64,000 nt of DNA. Origin: Pseudomonadota bacterium. GTDB lineage: Bacteria; Desulfobacterota; Binatia; Binatales; Binataceae. How positions within the stretch are numbered: the stretch's first letter is position 1; each line of letters starts with the position of its first letter. The stretch is from NCBI GenBank assembly GCA_021324455.1, contig JAJPJA010000093.1:1-64000 (forward strand). Direction: 5' to 3'. This document shows positions 25,812 through 35,229 of the stretch, piece after piece. The translations under genes and the position numbers were made by a program. The notes under the pieces were generated by a model. The model searched no databases. It was not told the origin of the DNA and worked only from the letters and a program-made list of their open reading frames with translations.

Positions 25812-26597
25812 ATGCCCCGTTCCAGACGCGCCAAACTCGCGGTGTGGAAGTTCACCTCGTGCGACGGATGCCAGCTAAGCCTGCTCGATTGCGAGGACGA
25901 GTTGCTGGAACTGGCGCGGGAGGTTCGGATCGCCAATTTCCTTGAGGCCACCCGCGCCCAACTGAAGGGACCCTACGATCTGTCGCTGGTGGAAGGATCG
26001 ATCACAACTCCCGCCGACGCCGAACGCATCCGTGACATCCGCCGCCGGTCGCGGGCGCTGGTCACGATCGGGGCCTGCGCGACGTCGGGCGGAATTCAGG
26101 CGCTGCGCAACTTCAAAAACGTGCCCGAGTTTATCGCCGCGGTTTACGCCAAACCGCAATACATTTCGACGCTGAGCACCTCGACCGCGATCGCCGACCA
26201 TGTGCCGGTGGATTTCGAGCTGCGCGGATGCCCGATCGACAAGCGTCAGTTGCTGGAGGTGATCGGCGCGTTCATCAACGGGCGCAAGCCGTCGATCCCC
26301 GCGCACAGCGTATGTATCGCGTGCAAGCGCAGCGGCACGGTATGCGTGATGGTGGCGAAGAAGATTCCCTGCCTCGGACCGATTACGCACGACGGATGCG
26401 GCGGTATCTGTCCGGCGTACGGGCGCGGATGCTACGGATGCTACGGGCCGGCGGAAACCGTCAACGCCGCCTCGCTGGCCAACGCATGGCATGCGGCGGG
26501 CGCCTCGAAGGCCCAGATGCATCGCGCGCTGCGCAGCTTTAACGCCAACGCCGGCGAGTTTCGCGCGGCCGCCGAAAAACTCGATGAAGACGATTAA
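25812..26597 (+). CDS. hyhS: Group 3b [NiFe] hydrogenase small subunit
   Basis: The 261-aa protein has no Tat signal, as expected for a cytoplasmic enzyme. Proximal-cluster cysteines lie in [18 protein letters not shown] (about 13-30), in [12 protein letters not shown] and in [10 protein letters not shown]. The C-terminal part has two further cysteine groups ([11 protein letters not shown]; then [19 protein letters not shown]), giving medial and distal clusters. ATG at 25812 follows the gamma stop by 2 bp. The 3' end overlaps the large-subunit gene by 14 nt, so the two are made together. It transfers electrons from the Ni-Fe site. Confidence 0.95.
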   Translation: MPRSRRAKLAVWKFTSCDGCQLSLLDCEDELLELAREVRIANFLEATRAQLKGPYDLSLVEGSITTPADAERIRDIRRRSRALVTIGACATSGGIQALRNFKNVPEFIAAVYAKPQYISTLSTSTAIADHVPVDFELRGCPIDKRQLLEVIGAFINGRKPSIPAHSVCIACKRSGTVCVMVAKKIPCLGPITHDGCGGICPAYGRGCYGCYGPAETVNAASLANAWHAAGASKAQMHRALRSFNANAGEFRAAAEKLDEDD

Positions 26598-27867
26598 GGT
26601 CGACTATTTGGCCCGGGTCGAGGGCGAAGGCGCGGTGCGCATCCGCTTTCGCGGCGACCGGGTGCGCGACGTGCAGGTGCGGATATTCGAGCCGCCGCGT
26701 TTTTTCGAGGCGTTTTTGCGCGGCCGCTCCTTCACCGAGGTGCCCGATATCACGGCGCGCATCTGCGGTATCTGCCCGGTGGCATACCAGATGAGCAGCT
26801 GCGCCGCGATGGAAGACGCGTTGGGCGTCGCGGTCAGCCCCGCGATCGCAAATCTGCGCCGGCTGTTCTACTGCGGCGAATGGATCGAGAGCCATACGCT
26901 GCACATCTTCTTTCTGCATGCTCCGGATTTTCTCGGCTACCCCGACGCGCTGGCGATGGCGCGCGAGCATCGGGAGATGGTCGCGGCCGCGCTGGCGATC
27001 AAAAAAGCCGGCAACGCAATTGTGCGCGCGGTTGGCGGACGCGAGATTCATCCGATCAATCCACGGGTCGGCGGTTTTCATTCCTTTCCGCCGCGCTCCG
27101 CGCTGCGCGAACTGCTGGCGGAACTGCAGCGCGCGCGGCAGTCCGCGCTGGACGCTTTGGAATGGCTCTCGCGGCTCAACTATCCGGATTTCGAATACGA
27201 CTACGAACTGGTCGCGGTGGACGCCGGCGATCAGTATCCGTTCATCGGCACGCGCATCATTTCCAACCGCGGTCTGAACATCTCCGTGCGCGACTACGAG
27301 CGCCATTTCCAGGAGCATCAGGTGCCGCATTCCAACGCGCTGCATTCACGGCTCAAGGAGCGCGGCGCCTATCTGTGCGGACCGCTGGCGCGCTTCAATC
27401 TCCATTTCGACAAGCTCAGCGCCGAGACCCGCGCGGCCGCGCGCCGCGCCGGGCTGGAGCCGCCGTGCCGCAACCCGTTCAAAAGCATCATGGTGCGCGC
27501 GGTGGAAGTGGCCTTCGCGCTGGAGGAGGCGATTGCGCTGATCGACAGCTATGACGGCAGCGGCCAGGCTTTCGTCCAGGCGCCGGCCGCCGCGGCGGCC
27601 GGCTATGGCGCCAGCGAAGCGCCGCGCGGGATGCTGTACCATCGCTATCGCATCGACGACGCCGGCATCATCCGCGACGCCAGGATTGTTCCGCCAACCT
27701 CGCAGAATTTGGCCTCGATGGAAGCGGACCTGACTCGCATCGCCCCGCGCATGTTCGCGCTGACCCATCCGCAGGCCACCGCGTTGGCCGAGCAAACGGT
27801 GCGCAACTACGATCCGTGCATCTCCTGCGCCACCCATTTCCTGAAACTTACCATCGAGCGGGAATAA
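26584..27867 (+). CDS. hyhL: Group 3b [NiFe] hydrogenase large (catalytic) subunit
   Basis: The 427-aa protein has N-terminal Ni-Fe ligands in [15 protein letters not shown] (about 57-71) and C-terminal ligands in [11 protein letters not shown] nine-residue tail (FLKLTIERE) follows the final histidine and should be removed by the maturation protease encoded 6 bp downstream. The start [18 protein letters not shown] matches the L0 motif of the family. Together with the other subunits it forms a soluble, bidirectional NAD(P)-linked hydrogenase (sulfhydrogenase class). No hypA-F genes are in the window, so metal-centre assembly relies on genes elsewhere. Confidence 0.96.
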   Translation: MKTIKVDYLARVEGEGAVRIRFRGDRVRDVQVRIFEPPRFFEAFLRGRSFTEVPDITARICGICPVAYQMSSCAAMEDALGVAVSPAIANLRRLFYCGEWIESHTLHIFFLHAPDFLGYPDALAMAREHREMVAAALAIKKAGNAIVRAVGGREIHPINPRVGGFHSFPPRSALRELLAELQRARQSALDALEWLSRLNYPDFEYDYELVAVDAGDQYPFIGTRIISNRGLNISVRDYERHFQEHQVPHSNALHSRLKERGAYLCGPLARFNLHFDKLSAETRAAARRAGLEPPCRNPFKSIMVRAVEVAFALEEAIALIDSYDGSGQAFVQAPAAAAAGYGASEAPRGMLYHRYRIDDAGIIRDARIVPPTSQNLASMEADLTRIAPRMFALTHPQATALAEQTVRNYDPCISCATHFLKLTIERE

Positions 27868-27873
27868 GGTCCG

Positions 27874-28326
27874 ATGGCGGCCCGCGTCATAGGCATCGGG
27901 CGCGAATGGTCGGGCGATGACGGCGTTGGTATCGCCGTCGTGCGCATGCTGCGCGAGCTGGACGCGCGCTGCGATCTGGTCGAACTGGAAGAGCCCTCGC
28001 GTCTGATCGAACTGCTGACCGGCGGCGCCGACCCGGTAGTGCTGGTCGACGCCGTGCTCGACCAGGGTCCTCCCGGGCGCGTCCTTCTGATCGGATCGGA
28101 AGCGCGCGGCGCCCACTCGGATCATCCGCTCTCAACCCACGGCGTCGGCGTGATGGAAGCGATCGAACTGGCCCGAATCGCGCATCCGGAGCAGGCCGCG
28201 AAACGCATCTTCATCGTCGGCATCACGATTCGGGAAACGTCCGGTCAGGGCCAGGGGCTTTCGGCGGCAGTCGAAGCGGCGGTCGCACAAGCGGCGGCGC
28301 AGGCGCTGCGCCTTGCAGGCTCGTGA
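27874..28326 (+). CDS. Hydrogenase maturation endopeptidase (HyaD/HycI family)
   Basis: The 150-aa protein has the family's three nickel-contact sites: an acidic pair in IGIGREWSGDDGVGIAVV near residue 16, Asp in VVLVDAVLDQG near residue 56, and His in PLSTHGVGVMEAI near residue 88. The usual N of GxGN is R-E-W here, a modest change. It cuts the C-terminal tail off the large subunit once nickel is in place. It is last in the hydrogenase operon, 6 bp after the large-subunit gene. Confidence 0.93.
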   Translation: MAARVIGIGREWSGDDGVGIAVVRMLRELDARCDLVELEEPSRLIELLTGGADPVVLVDAVLDQGPPGRVLLIGSEARGAHSDHPLSTHGVGVMEAIELARIAHPEQAAKRIFIVGITIRETSGQGQGLSAAVEAAVAQAAAQALRLAGS

Positions 28327-28806
28327 GCGCCGCCGCGCCGGCTGGAAACGCCGTTGACAGACGTTCCTCCACAATAATGCGCAGCATCCCTGACATAAGG
28401 ATAATAAAATGCTGCTCTGGCTGGCAGCAGGGGAAGAAAGTGGATTCTGAATCGGCCAAGGCCGCGGTAACTCACCCCGGCCCGATAGAATCCAGGCGTC
28501 GGGCGGGCATCCTTGATGCGTAATCGGCCAGGGCTTGCGGCAGGATCCCGATCTTCCCAGCCGCGTCTGGAGTAAAACAGTCATAGTGCCAGGCTTTTGA
28601 GTCGGGCATAATCGCAAGCTCCCGATCACGGTGTGGGGACACGGCAAGGAATAAGCGCGATTCGTTTCAGCCTTCAATCCTTCGCATCTCGACCGACTTG
28701 CGTCCGCAGTCCTTGCTCCGGGAGTTTGAAGGCGATTATGCATTGACCCGATCTGAGATTACGCAATGGTACGGTTGACGCCCGTATTCAGGGGAAAGCG
28801 GGTTCT
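28327..28806. other. 480-bp gap with no supported gene
   Basis: Short frames here have no recognisable homology. A TTGACA at 28354-28359 has no -10 at proper spacing (ATAATG follows after only 14 nt). The stretch must hold the 3' end of the hydrogenase mRNA and the promoter of the PRPP-synthetase gene, neither of which I can place with confidence. It is somewhat AT-richer near 28370-28410. Confidence 0.5.
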
Positions 28807-29745
28807 ATGGACATTCTGATTTTTTCCGGGAGCGCCAATCCATCCCTGGCGCGGGCGATTGCCGATTGCGTCGGGGTGGCGCTGGGACAGCGGATTTTGA
28901 CCCGCTTTCCGGATTCCGAGTTGCATGTCGATATTCAGCAGAGCGTGCGCGGGCATGACGTTTACCTGGTTCAGTCCACCTCGCCCCCGGTCGACGCTCA
29001 CCTGATGGAGCTGCTTTTTCTGGCCGACGCATGCCATCGCGCGGGCGCCCGGCGCATCGCCGCGATCGTGCCCTATTTCGGCTACGCGCGGCAGGACCGG
29101 CGGGGCCGAGGGCGCGAAGCGGTTGGCGCGCGCATTACCTGCGACCTGTTCGCCGCCGCACATATCGAACGCGCCGTCGCCGTCGACCTGCATACGCCGG
29201 AGCTGGAAGGTTTCATGAGCATCCCGCTGGAACATCTGAGCGCGATCCCCTTCCTGGCCGGCGCGGCCGCTCCCATGCTGAGCGGCGACAGCGTGGTGGT
29301 CGCGCCCGACCTGGGCGGCGTGAAGCTGGCGGAACGCTATGCGCGGTCGCTGAATCTGCCGCTGGCCGTGGTGCACAAGGCGCGGCTGTCGGGACATGAG
29401 GTGGAAGTGCGCGGCATCGTGGGCGACGTCGCCGGGCGCGCGCCGGTAATCGTCGACGACATGGTCAGCACGGCGGGCACGGTCACGGCCGCTTTGCGCG
29501 CGCTGATCGAGGCCGGCGCCGCGCCTGCGGCGCTGGTCGTCGCCACGCACGGCTTGCTGGTGGGCGAGGCGGTCGAGCGGCTGCGCACGATGCCGATTCG
29601 GCAGATCGTGTTCTCCGACACCGTGAGCGCATCGCCGCAGTCATCGCTGCCGATACAAATCACGAGCATCGCGCCGCTGCTGGCCGAAGCTATCAAACGG
29701 CTGCATAACGAACAGTCGCTGTCGGATCTTATCGTTCATCAGTAA
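28807..29745 (+). CDS. prs: Ribose-phosphate pyrophosphokinase, divergent form
   Basis: The 312-aa PRPP synthetase makes PRPP from ribose 5-phosphate and ATP. FPDSELHVDI, then VPYFGYARQDRRGRGRE (ATP loop), AVDLHTPELEGFMSIP (the Prs signature region) and PVIVDDMVSTAGT (the PRPP loop) are all present in order. Several usually fixed residues differ from the classical bacterial enzyme. DLHAxQIQGFF reads DLHTPELEGFM, and DDMIDTGGT reads DDMVSTAGT, nearer the archaeal-type loop. It is therefore probably a second-class or accessory PRPP synthetase. No rRNA- or tRNA-modifying neighbour (e.g. rplY, ispE, pth) that usually accompanies the housekeeping copy is present. Confidence 0.88.
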   Translation: MDILIFSGSANPSLARAIADCVGVALGQRILTRFPDSELHVDIQQSVRGHDVYLVQSTSPPVDAHLMELLFLADACHRAGARRIAAIVPYFGYARQDRRGRGREAVGARITCDLFAAAHIERAVAVDLHTPELEGFMSIPLEHLSAIPFLAGAAAPMLSGDSVVVAPDLGGVKLAERYARSLNLPLAVVHKARLSGHEVEVRGIVGDVAGRAPVIVDDMVSTAGTVTAALRALIEAGAAPAALVVATHGLLVGEAVERLRTMPIRQIVFSDTVSASPQSSLPIQITSIAPLLAEAIKRLHNEQSLSDLIVHQ

Positions 29746-29814
29746 GGTGCCGGCATAAGGCGGCTGGCTTAAAGGTCGACAGCGGTTGGCGCGGAGCGCT
29801 AGCCTTGTTTGTGG

Positions 29815-31779
29815 ATGTCAGGCCGGGCAATCTGCTTTGCTTTGTGTTTATGGGCGGCGGTGGCGGAGTTGAGCTGTTTCACCGCGCGCGCGGATGACAT
29901 TCGCGTGCCCCTGACGATTCCGTATTTCACTTTGTCCCAGGCGCTGAAGGCGCAGTTATACAGTTCCGCGGGCGGACGCGCGGATTTGTGGCGGGAGTCG
30001 GAATGCCGGTATCTGTACGCGCAGCGTCCGCGCTTTTCACGCGCCGGCAATCTGCTGCGCCTGCAATCCGACGCTTATCTCAACGTGGGCACCCGGGTCG
30101 GCAGCGAATGTATCAACGCGGTCGCGTGGCAGGGGATCGTGGAGGCGATAGCAGCGCCCTATGTTACCCCAGATTGGAAAATCAAGTTCCGCGTCCAGGA
30201 CCTCAACCTGTACAACTTCCAGCACGAAAAGACCCTGCTTGCCGGACGCGGATTCGATCTGATCAAGGGCTATTTCGTGCCGCCGCTGGAGCAGTTTTCC
30301 TTCGACCTGAAGGCGCCCCTGATACAGTTGACGCAACTGGTCGAGGCGGGGTCCTCGGAGCAATCGCGTCCACAATTAAGGCAGGCGCTGGCGGCAATCT
30401 CCACGGTTCCACCGGCGATCGCAGGCGCGCAAGGTCTGCGCGTCAGCTTGCGGGTGCCGCTGCCGGCCGGGCTGCGCGCCGCGGCCATCCCGCCGCATCC
30501 GCAGCCGCTCACCCAGGCCGACATCGAGGCCTGGCAGAAGGCGCTGGATAGCTGGGACGCATTCGTGGTCTTTGCGGTCAAGCAACTGGGCGCCTCGGCC
30601 GCGGACAAGGAGTTTCGCGAGGACCTGCTCGACCTTCTGCTCGACAGCCGCCATCGGCTGGTCGCGGTGATGCAGCAGCCGCAGGCGGGCGGCGGTCCCG
30701 ATCCGGTGCGCCTGCTGTTTATCGAGACCTGGAGCCGATTCGATCGAATTGTGCAGCGGGCGGCTGAGCGCGGATTGCTGGGCGAGCGCACGCTGCAATT
30801 CCTGAGCTTCGTCTCGGCCGGCGACGCGCTGATTGCGTTTGACCAGGCGGCGCCGGCGCTGGGGATGCACATCACGGCGCAGGACCTGCGCGGACTGGCT
30901 CACATTATGGCGCCGCGCCTGCGCAGCGATCCGCTGGGCTTCAGCTTCGATGAGGACCCGGAGCTGCAGAAGCTGTTCGACATTCGTCCGCCGCTGATCA
31001 CTCCCGACGCGCTGCCTGGTCCCGGCGACGCACCCGGGTCCGGCCCGCTGCCGGCCGACGGCGGGCATTCGCGGGAAAATCCGCCCGCCAGCTTTCCTGA
31101 GCGGCTTGTCCGCTGGATGGCGCCGCCGGCATTCGCGGCAACGGCGGTGGTGATTGTCGATCGGGAGATTCGGAGCGTTGCCATACGGCTGCGGCGCAGG
31201 ATTCCGGACTCCTCCAATCTGCCGGAGTATACGGCGGACGTTGGGCGGCTGCTCGACCTCAGCGCGGCGCGGGAAATTGACGACGATTACCTCCAGGCGC
31301 ATTACGGTACGATCACGCGCCGCCTGGTGCGGAGCACGGCGTGGCAGGAGAGCTGCTGGCGCCAGTTCGTACGCAAGGGCAGGCGCGTTACCTACCTGCA
31401 ATCGTCCAGCCGCGATATCGGGCTGATGCAGGTGAACGAGTACATATGGCGCGGCTTTTACAGCATCCCGCGGCTCAAGTGGGACATCGCTTATAACGCC
31501 GGCGCCGGCGCGCAAATTCTCCTGCGCCGGCTGCGCGATTGCGCCCGCTACGCGGCGGGCAGCGGGGTCGGCGCCAGTTCCGAGGATCTGGTCCGTTCGG
31601 CTTATTCCGCCTACAACGGCGGTCCGTATTCATGCAATCGATGGAACAGCGTCGGGGTGCCGTCGGAAAAGGCGCTGATCGACGTGTCCTTCTGGCTCAA
31701 GTACCAGGCATTGGAGCAGGGCCAGCCGATGGACATCCTGCGCTGCGCCGCGCAATGGGATCATGCGGCGGGTCACTGA
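29815..31779 (+). CDS. Large secreted lytic transglycosylase (SLT domain at C-terminus)
   Basis: The 654-aa protein starts with a signal peptide (about 1-26, ending TARAD). The first 500 residues have no fold I recognise; they include a Pro/Gly-rich linker (about 400-425) and a hydrophobic stretch near 440. The C-terminal part is a goose-type lysozyme-like SLT domain. Catalytic Glu512 is in TAWQESCWRQF, followed by SSRDIGLMQVNEYIWRG, WDIAYNAGAGAQILL and SAYSAYNGGPYS. It should cleave peptidoglycan in the periplasm. ATG at 29815 is chosen; a TTG two codons upstream (29809) is possible. It is transcribed alone. Confidence 0.87.
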   Translation: MSGRAICFALCLWAAVAELSCFTARADDIRVPLTIPYFTLSQALKAQLYSSAGGRADLWRESECRYLYAQRPRFSRAGNLLRLQSDAYLNVGTRVGSECINAVAWQGIVEAIAAPYVTPDWKIKFRVQDLNLYNFQHEKTLLAGRGFDLIKGYFVPPLEQFSFDLKAPLIQLTQLVEAGSSEQSRPQLRQALAAISTVPPAIAGAQGLRVSLRVPLPAGLRAAAIPPHPQPLTQADIEAWQKALDSWDAFVVFAVKQLGASAADKEFREDLLDLLLDSRHRLVAVMQQPQAGGGPDPVRLLFIETWSRFDRIVQRAAERGLLGERTLQFLSFVSAGDALIAFDQAAPALGMHITAQDLRGLAHIMAPRLRSDPLGFSFDEDPELQKLFDIRPPLITPDALPGPGDAPGSGPLPADGGHSRENPPASFPERLVRWMAPPAFAATAVVIVDREIRSVAIRLRRRIPDSSNLPEYTADVGRLLDLSAAREIDDDYLQAHYGTITRRLVRSTAWQESCWRQFVRKGRRVTYLQSSSRDIGLMQVNEYIWRGFYSIPRLKWDIAYNAGAGAQILLRRLRDCARYAAGSGVGASSEDLVRSAYSAYNGGPYSCNRWNSVGVPSEKALIDVSFWLKYQALEQGQPMDILRCAAQWDHAAGH

Positions 31780-31839
31780 TGTTTGCCGCTCAACTAAATT
31801 ATTGCAATAACCCGCAGTTTGTGGCTCCCTCTAACTATG

Positions 31840-31853
31840 GCCGGTTAGCCGGC
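31840..31853 (+). terminator. Small hairpin after the transglycosylase gene
   Basis: GCCGG-TTAG-CCGGC forms a 5-bp stem about 60 nt after the stop, with no T tract. A perfect AT palindrome TTATTGCAATAA lies at 31799-31810 in the same gap and could be a protein site. Both calls are weak. Confidence 0.25.
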
Positions 31854-32058
31854 AACGCGGCCTTGCGGGGGAGGCTGCGGCTCCGGAGCATCATTCCAGG
31901 CGCTGAATTGATTATCGAATGCGGTTCGCCCCACGGATTGAATGGCGCAGTTTTGCGCGAGGCTTGCGGCCGCTGAAGAATGATCCGTTTCCCGATAAGG
32001 GACGGCATAACCAGGCGCTCCAACGGCGCTTTCGCGTTGTTCAAAACTACGAGTCTAT

Positions 32059-32430
32059 ATGAATCTTCTGGTTGTGGACGACTCACCGATTGACCGCCTG
32101 ATTCTGAACCGCGCGCTGGCCAAGGCGTTCCCGCAGGCGCGGGTGCGCGTCGCCGGAGCCAACATGAAAGAGGTCCAGCACGCGGTCGAGGAAGAGCAAT
32201 ACGATCTGCTGGTGGTCGATTACGCCCTGGGCTGGGGCGACGGCTTTGAGGTGATGCGCAGCGTGCGCAAGCGATGTCCCGAGTGCAAGGCGATCCTGTT
32301 CACCGTGATGCCGTCGGACCGCCTGTTCTCTCAGGCGATGACGGCGGGCTTCGACGTTTGTCTGACCAAGAGCGATTCTTTGGAGCATCTGAAGCTGGCG
32401 GTGGAAGGGATTTTTGGCGACCTCAGCTGA
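32059..32430 (+). CDS. Stand-alone response-regulator receiver domain
   Basis: The 123-aa CheY-like protein has the acidic pair in LLVVDDSPIDR (D7, D8), phospho-acceptor Asp in LLVVDYALGWGDG (about residue 54), Thr in ILFTVMPSD (about 80) and Lys in CLTKSDS (about 103). There is no output domain, so it works by protein contact, for instance in a phosphorelay. No histidine kinase is encoded nearby. Its end converges on the membrane-protein gene with 15 bp between stops. Confidence 0.92.
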   Translation: MNLLVVDDSPIDRLILNRALAKAFPQARVRVAGANMKEVQHAVEEEQYDLLVVDYALGWGDGFEVMRSVRKRCPECKAILFTVMPSDRLFSQAMTAGFDVCLTKSDSLEHLKLAVEGIFGDLS

Positions 32431-32445
32431 GCTGACGAAGCTTTT

Positions 32446-34116
32446 CTACGACGGCGGTTTGGCCAGCAGTCCCGCCAATCCCAGGATCGCGAAAACCCAT
32501 CCGGCCAGAATATGCACCGCCAGGTACCAATGCAGGACTGTGCCGCAGGGTTCCGGACGCTGGAAGGAGCGGCAGGTGCGGTGTGGGTTGGGGTACCAGT
32601 AATCTTCCTGATGGAAATCGGTAAGCGGTAGAAAAGTATCGAGCGAGTAGATCAGGGGATTGAACGCTGGATAGGAGGGCGGCAGGGTGCGGCTTATCAG
32701 AAACTGCTCGTACACGGATTCGGTAGCCGGCAACACCACGCCTTCGCGATAACCCAGCGAAAACAGGAGCCATCCGGCGAGCACGAAAAACGCCGGCACC
32801 CACATCACGCGGTAGGCCTTGTAACCGTAGCCGGTGGCGATACCGAACAGACGGCTGGCGCATCGGCCGACGAACGACATCTTTTCGTGCTCGCGGCGCT
32901 GGTCCTCGCGCTCGATCGCGACGTGCAGCGCTTCGTGTTCGCGTCCGGCGCGGCGCAAAGCGTCGGCCAACGCGCTGTAGGCCTGGGGTGCGAAGGGCTG
33001 CTGGCGGCGCAGCATCCGCAGCCGCTCCTCCAGCTGCGTGAAACCGGGCGCGATCGAATTGTACCGGCATCCCTCGACGATGAAATTCTCCGGTGCCGGC
33101 CAGCTGGCGGCCTGATCGGCAATCTGGTCGAAATGCGCATCGCTGACATCGAGCCGGGTGCGGGGGGTTTGCTCGATCGCCATCCACACCGCGCGCCCTT
33201 CCACCGAGGCACGGCTCAAATCGGCGCCGCCGGCCTGATCGCCGCAAAAGACGGCGCGTTCGAAGATCAGGTCGGAGGCAACGGTGGCGCGCTGCATCGA
33301 GACGATGCCGTTGGTGCGGAAGCCCTCGCCGAAGGTCGCGCTGCCGCCGATTTTGATCCCGTTGGCCAGCAGCGCCACGCGATTGCGGTTGAAAAAAGCG
33401 CCGCCGCTGCAATCCAGATTATCGCCGATCGAAGCCCCCCGCAGATTGACCATCCCATAGGCGCGGAACCCGCCATTGAGCAGCACGCTGCCGCCGATGT
33501 TGCTGTACTCGGCAGTCAAGCCGGTGCCGCCGCGATACAGCAGACGGGCGTTGCCGCAGTCCAGATGGTCGCTGATGACGGCGGCGGATATGTCGATCGG
33601 CGCCGCCAAGCGCGCACCGCGGATTGAGATGCCGCCGCGGACCGCGATACCGTGCGCTTCGATCGGGCCGCAGTAACTGCCGTCGAGCGCGATAATCCGG
33701 CTTTCGGCGTGCGTCAGGTCGATTCCCTCGTACAGGGTGCTGTGGGCGATCGTTATGGGGAACTGAAGCCGCACGTAGGCCAAATCGATGCGGCCGGCGA
33801 TCCTGGCGGACCGGATCGCAATTCCCCTCAAATCGACGCATCCCACCGCTGCCGGATCGACGCATAGCCATCGCAGCAATTCCGCGCGCACCACGCGGTC
33901 CGAGCCCCACGTTGAACGGTTGCGGCCGTCGCGCCGCTGGTCATGATCGGCGCCCGCGCAGTCGGCGGTGACGCCGCGGACGGCGGCGCCGAGCAGGATG
34001 CGCTCCGCGGTGGTCAGGTTGGGGAACTCGGCCGCGGCGCGGTCCATCAGTTCCGCCGCCGCCATCGGTCCCAATTGGTCGCTGCCCTGGCGCGATTTCA
34101 TCGAAACGGCGTCCAT
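32446..34116 (-). CDS. Repeat-rich membrane protein (solenoid domain plus C-terminal spans)
   Basis: The 556-aa protein's residues 80-330 contain degenerate, roughly 20-residue repeats of the type I-x-G-x-I-D-L-x-x-A-x-L (for example GISIRGARLAAPIDISAA and GMVNLRGASIGDNLD). They resemble pentapeptide or right-handed beta-helix solenoids. An alpha-helical, Arg/Glu-rich stretch follows. Two hydrophobic spans (about 432-452 and 528-550) flank a segment with PLIYSLDTFLPLTDFHQEDYW. This arrangement is known in conserved, uncharacterised proteins sometimes annotated as membrane-associated oxidoreductases, but I see no redox motif. It overlaps the preceding beta-barrel-like gene by 19 nt (or starts at 34101), so the two are coupled. 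Confidence 0.72.
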   Translation of the reverse strand: MDAVSMKSRQGSDQLGPMAAAELMDRAAAEFPNLTTAERILLGAAVRGVTADCAGADHDQRRDGRNRSTWGSDRVVRAELLRWLCVDPAAVGCVDLRGIAIRSARIAGRIDLAYVRLQFPITIAHSTLYEGIDLTHAESRIIALDGSYCGPIEAHGIAVRGGISIRGARLAAPIDISAAVISDHLDCGNARLLYRGGTGLTAEYSNIGGSVLLNGGFRAYGMVNLRGASIGDNLDCSGGAFFNRNRVALLANGIKIGGSATFGEGFRTNGIVSMQRATVASDLIFERAVFCGDQAGGADLSRASVEGRAVWMAIEQTPRTRLDVSDAHFDQIADQAASWPAPENFIVEGCRYNSIAPGFTQLEERLRMLRRQQPFAPQAYSALADALRRAGREHEALHVAIEREDQRREHEKMSFVGRCASRLFGIATGYGYKAYRVMWVPAFFVLAGWLLFSLGYREGVVLPATESVYEQFLISRTLPPSYPAFNPLIYSLDTFLPLTDFHQEDYWYPNPHRTCRSFQRPEPCGTVLHWYLAVHILAGWVFAILGLAGLLAKPPS

Positions 34117-35126
34117 CCGGTAGACGGAATCAGCTGGTCAAGTGTAAGGCTGAGCATCGTGATCACAGCGGAATGCTCGTATTGAACGGTACCGCGGTTC
34201 AGCGCCAGGGCCGTAGCCACGCTTAGCTGCCAGCTATTGGTTACGTAGGCTACACCGGGCAGGACGGCGAGGTCCGGCACCGTGCCGGCATAGCGCGCCC
34301 GTACCACCTGCTCGTAGGTGAACTCGGCAAAGGGCGCCAGGTTGCGGGCGGCAGGGAAGTCGAAATGCTCTACATAGTCATCGAGGTATTGCATCGAGTA
34401 GGAGATGTCCCAGTCCGCAATCGTGTCATCCGCGGTGGTTCCGCCGGTGCGGAACAGGTATTCGAAGTCGCCCTGCAGCGCCAAGGGCCGCAGATAGCGG
34501 ACCAAGCCGCGGTTGGGAAGATCGCCGAAGCCCTTGGCGAACATGATAATTGGCCCCACATGCGTATGCGTGTTGCCGCCCGCGGTGGGATTGCCGGCGG
34601 GCAGGAACAGATCGCTTCCCACCGCGAGCCGCACCTCATGCTCGGGCGACATGAAGAAAGCATACTTGGTGAGCACTTCCAAATCGGTGAAGCCGCTGAG
34701 CACCTGCTCGCGGCGCAAGATTCGCAGGCGCCGGCGCCGGGAGTGGCGCGAGCGGACCCGTCCGCGCCGCTCGGGCGCGATACCGTCGCAGACGAAACCG
34801 TTGTCGCAGGAGGGGTCGTTCCAAGCGCTGCCGAGCTGGACGCTGAAATCGGGACTGAGCTGCTTTTCCAACGAAAACGGCAGCGAGTAAGCCTGTCCAT
34901 GCGCAAACCGCATCCATTCGGGCAGCAAATCCAGCTCGTTGCTGGGGTTGGGATCCTGCACGATCAGCGGCTCGATAAAGTTGCGGTGGCCGACCTGGGC
35001 GCGGGCGTCTGCGGAGTTGAGCAGCCACCAGAGCGTCGCGAGCAGTTTGAACACCAGGCGATAGCGCCGAATGCGGTGGATGCGTCCGCACGGGACCCTG
35101 CGGCAAGAGTATGCAGCGGCAAACAT
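34098..35126 (-). CDS. Probable outer-membrane beta-barrel protein
   Basis: The protein is about 342 aa from ATG 35126. A hydrophobic segment (FKLLATLWWLLNSADARAQ) looks like the end of a signal peptide. An alternative GTG start at 35054 would give a more standard 20-residue signal. The mature part alternates aromatic and polar residues in short strands (EVRLAVGSDLFLPAG; LQGDFEYLFRTGG; WDISYSMQYLDD; WQLSVATALALNRG), as in barrel proteins. A basic insert (RRGRVRSRHSRRRRLR) probably lies in a loop. I do not recognise a family. It is upstream of and coupled to the solenoid membrane-protein gene, suggesting one envelope function. Confidence 0.6.
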   Translation of the reverse strand: MFAAAYSCRRVPCGRIHRIRRYRLVFKLLATLWWLLNSADARAQVGHRNFIEPLIVQDPNPSNELDLLPEWMRFAHGQAYSLPFSLEKQLSPDFSVQLGSAWNDPSCDNGFVCDGIAPERRGRVRSRHSRRRRLRILRREQVLSGFTDLEVLTKYAFFMSPEHEVRLAVGSDLFLPAGNPTAGGNTHTHVGPIIMFAKGFGDLPNRGLVRYLRPLALQGDFEYLFRTGGTTADDTIADWDISYSMQYLDDYVEHFDFPAARNLAPFAEFTYEQVVRARYAGTVPDLAVLPGVAYVTNSWQLSVATALALNRGTVQYEHSAVITMLSLTLDQLIPSTGWTPFR

Positions 35127-35229
35127 CGGTCCAATCGAAATAGCAGGGACCGTGGCGGTTGTCATCGCGCCCCGCGGCAACGCCGGCCGCCAGGGCGGAG
35201 CGCCGCTCACCATGCCGTGGCTGCCGGCC

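Noticed and set aside
28354-28379. TTGACA...ATAATG as a promoter
   Set aside because: The spacing is only 14 nt, too short for a sigma-70 promoter, and it lies more than 400 bp before the next gene.
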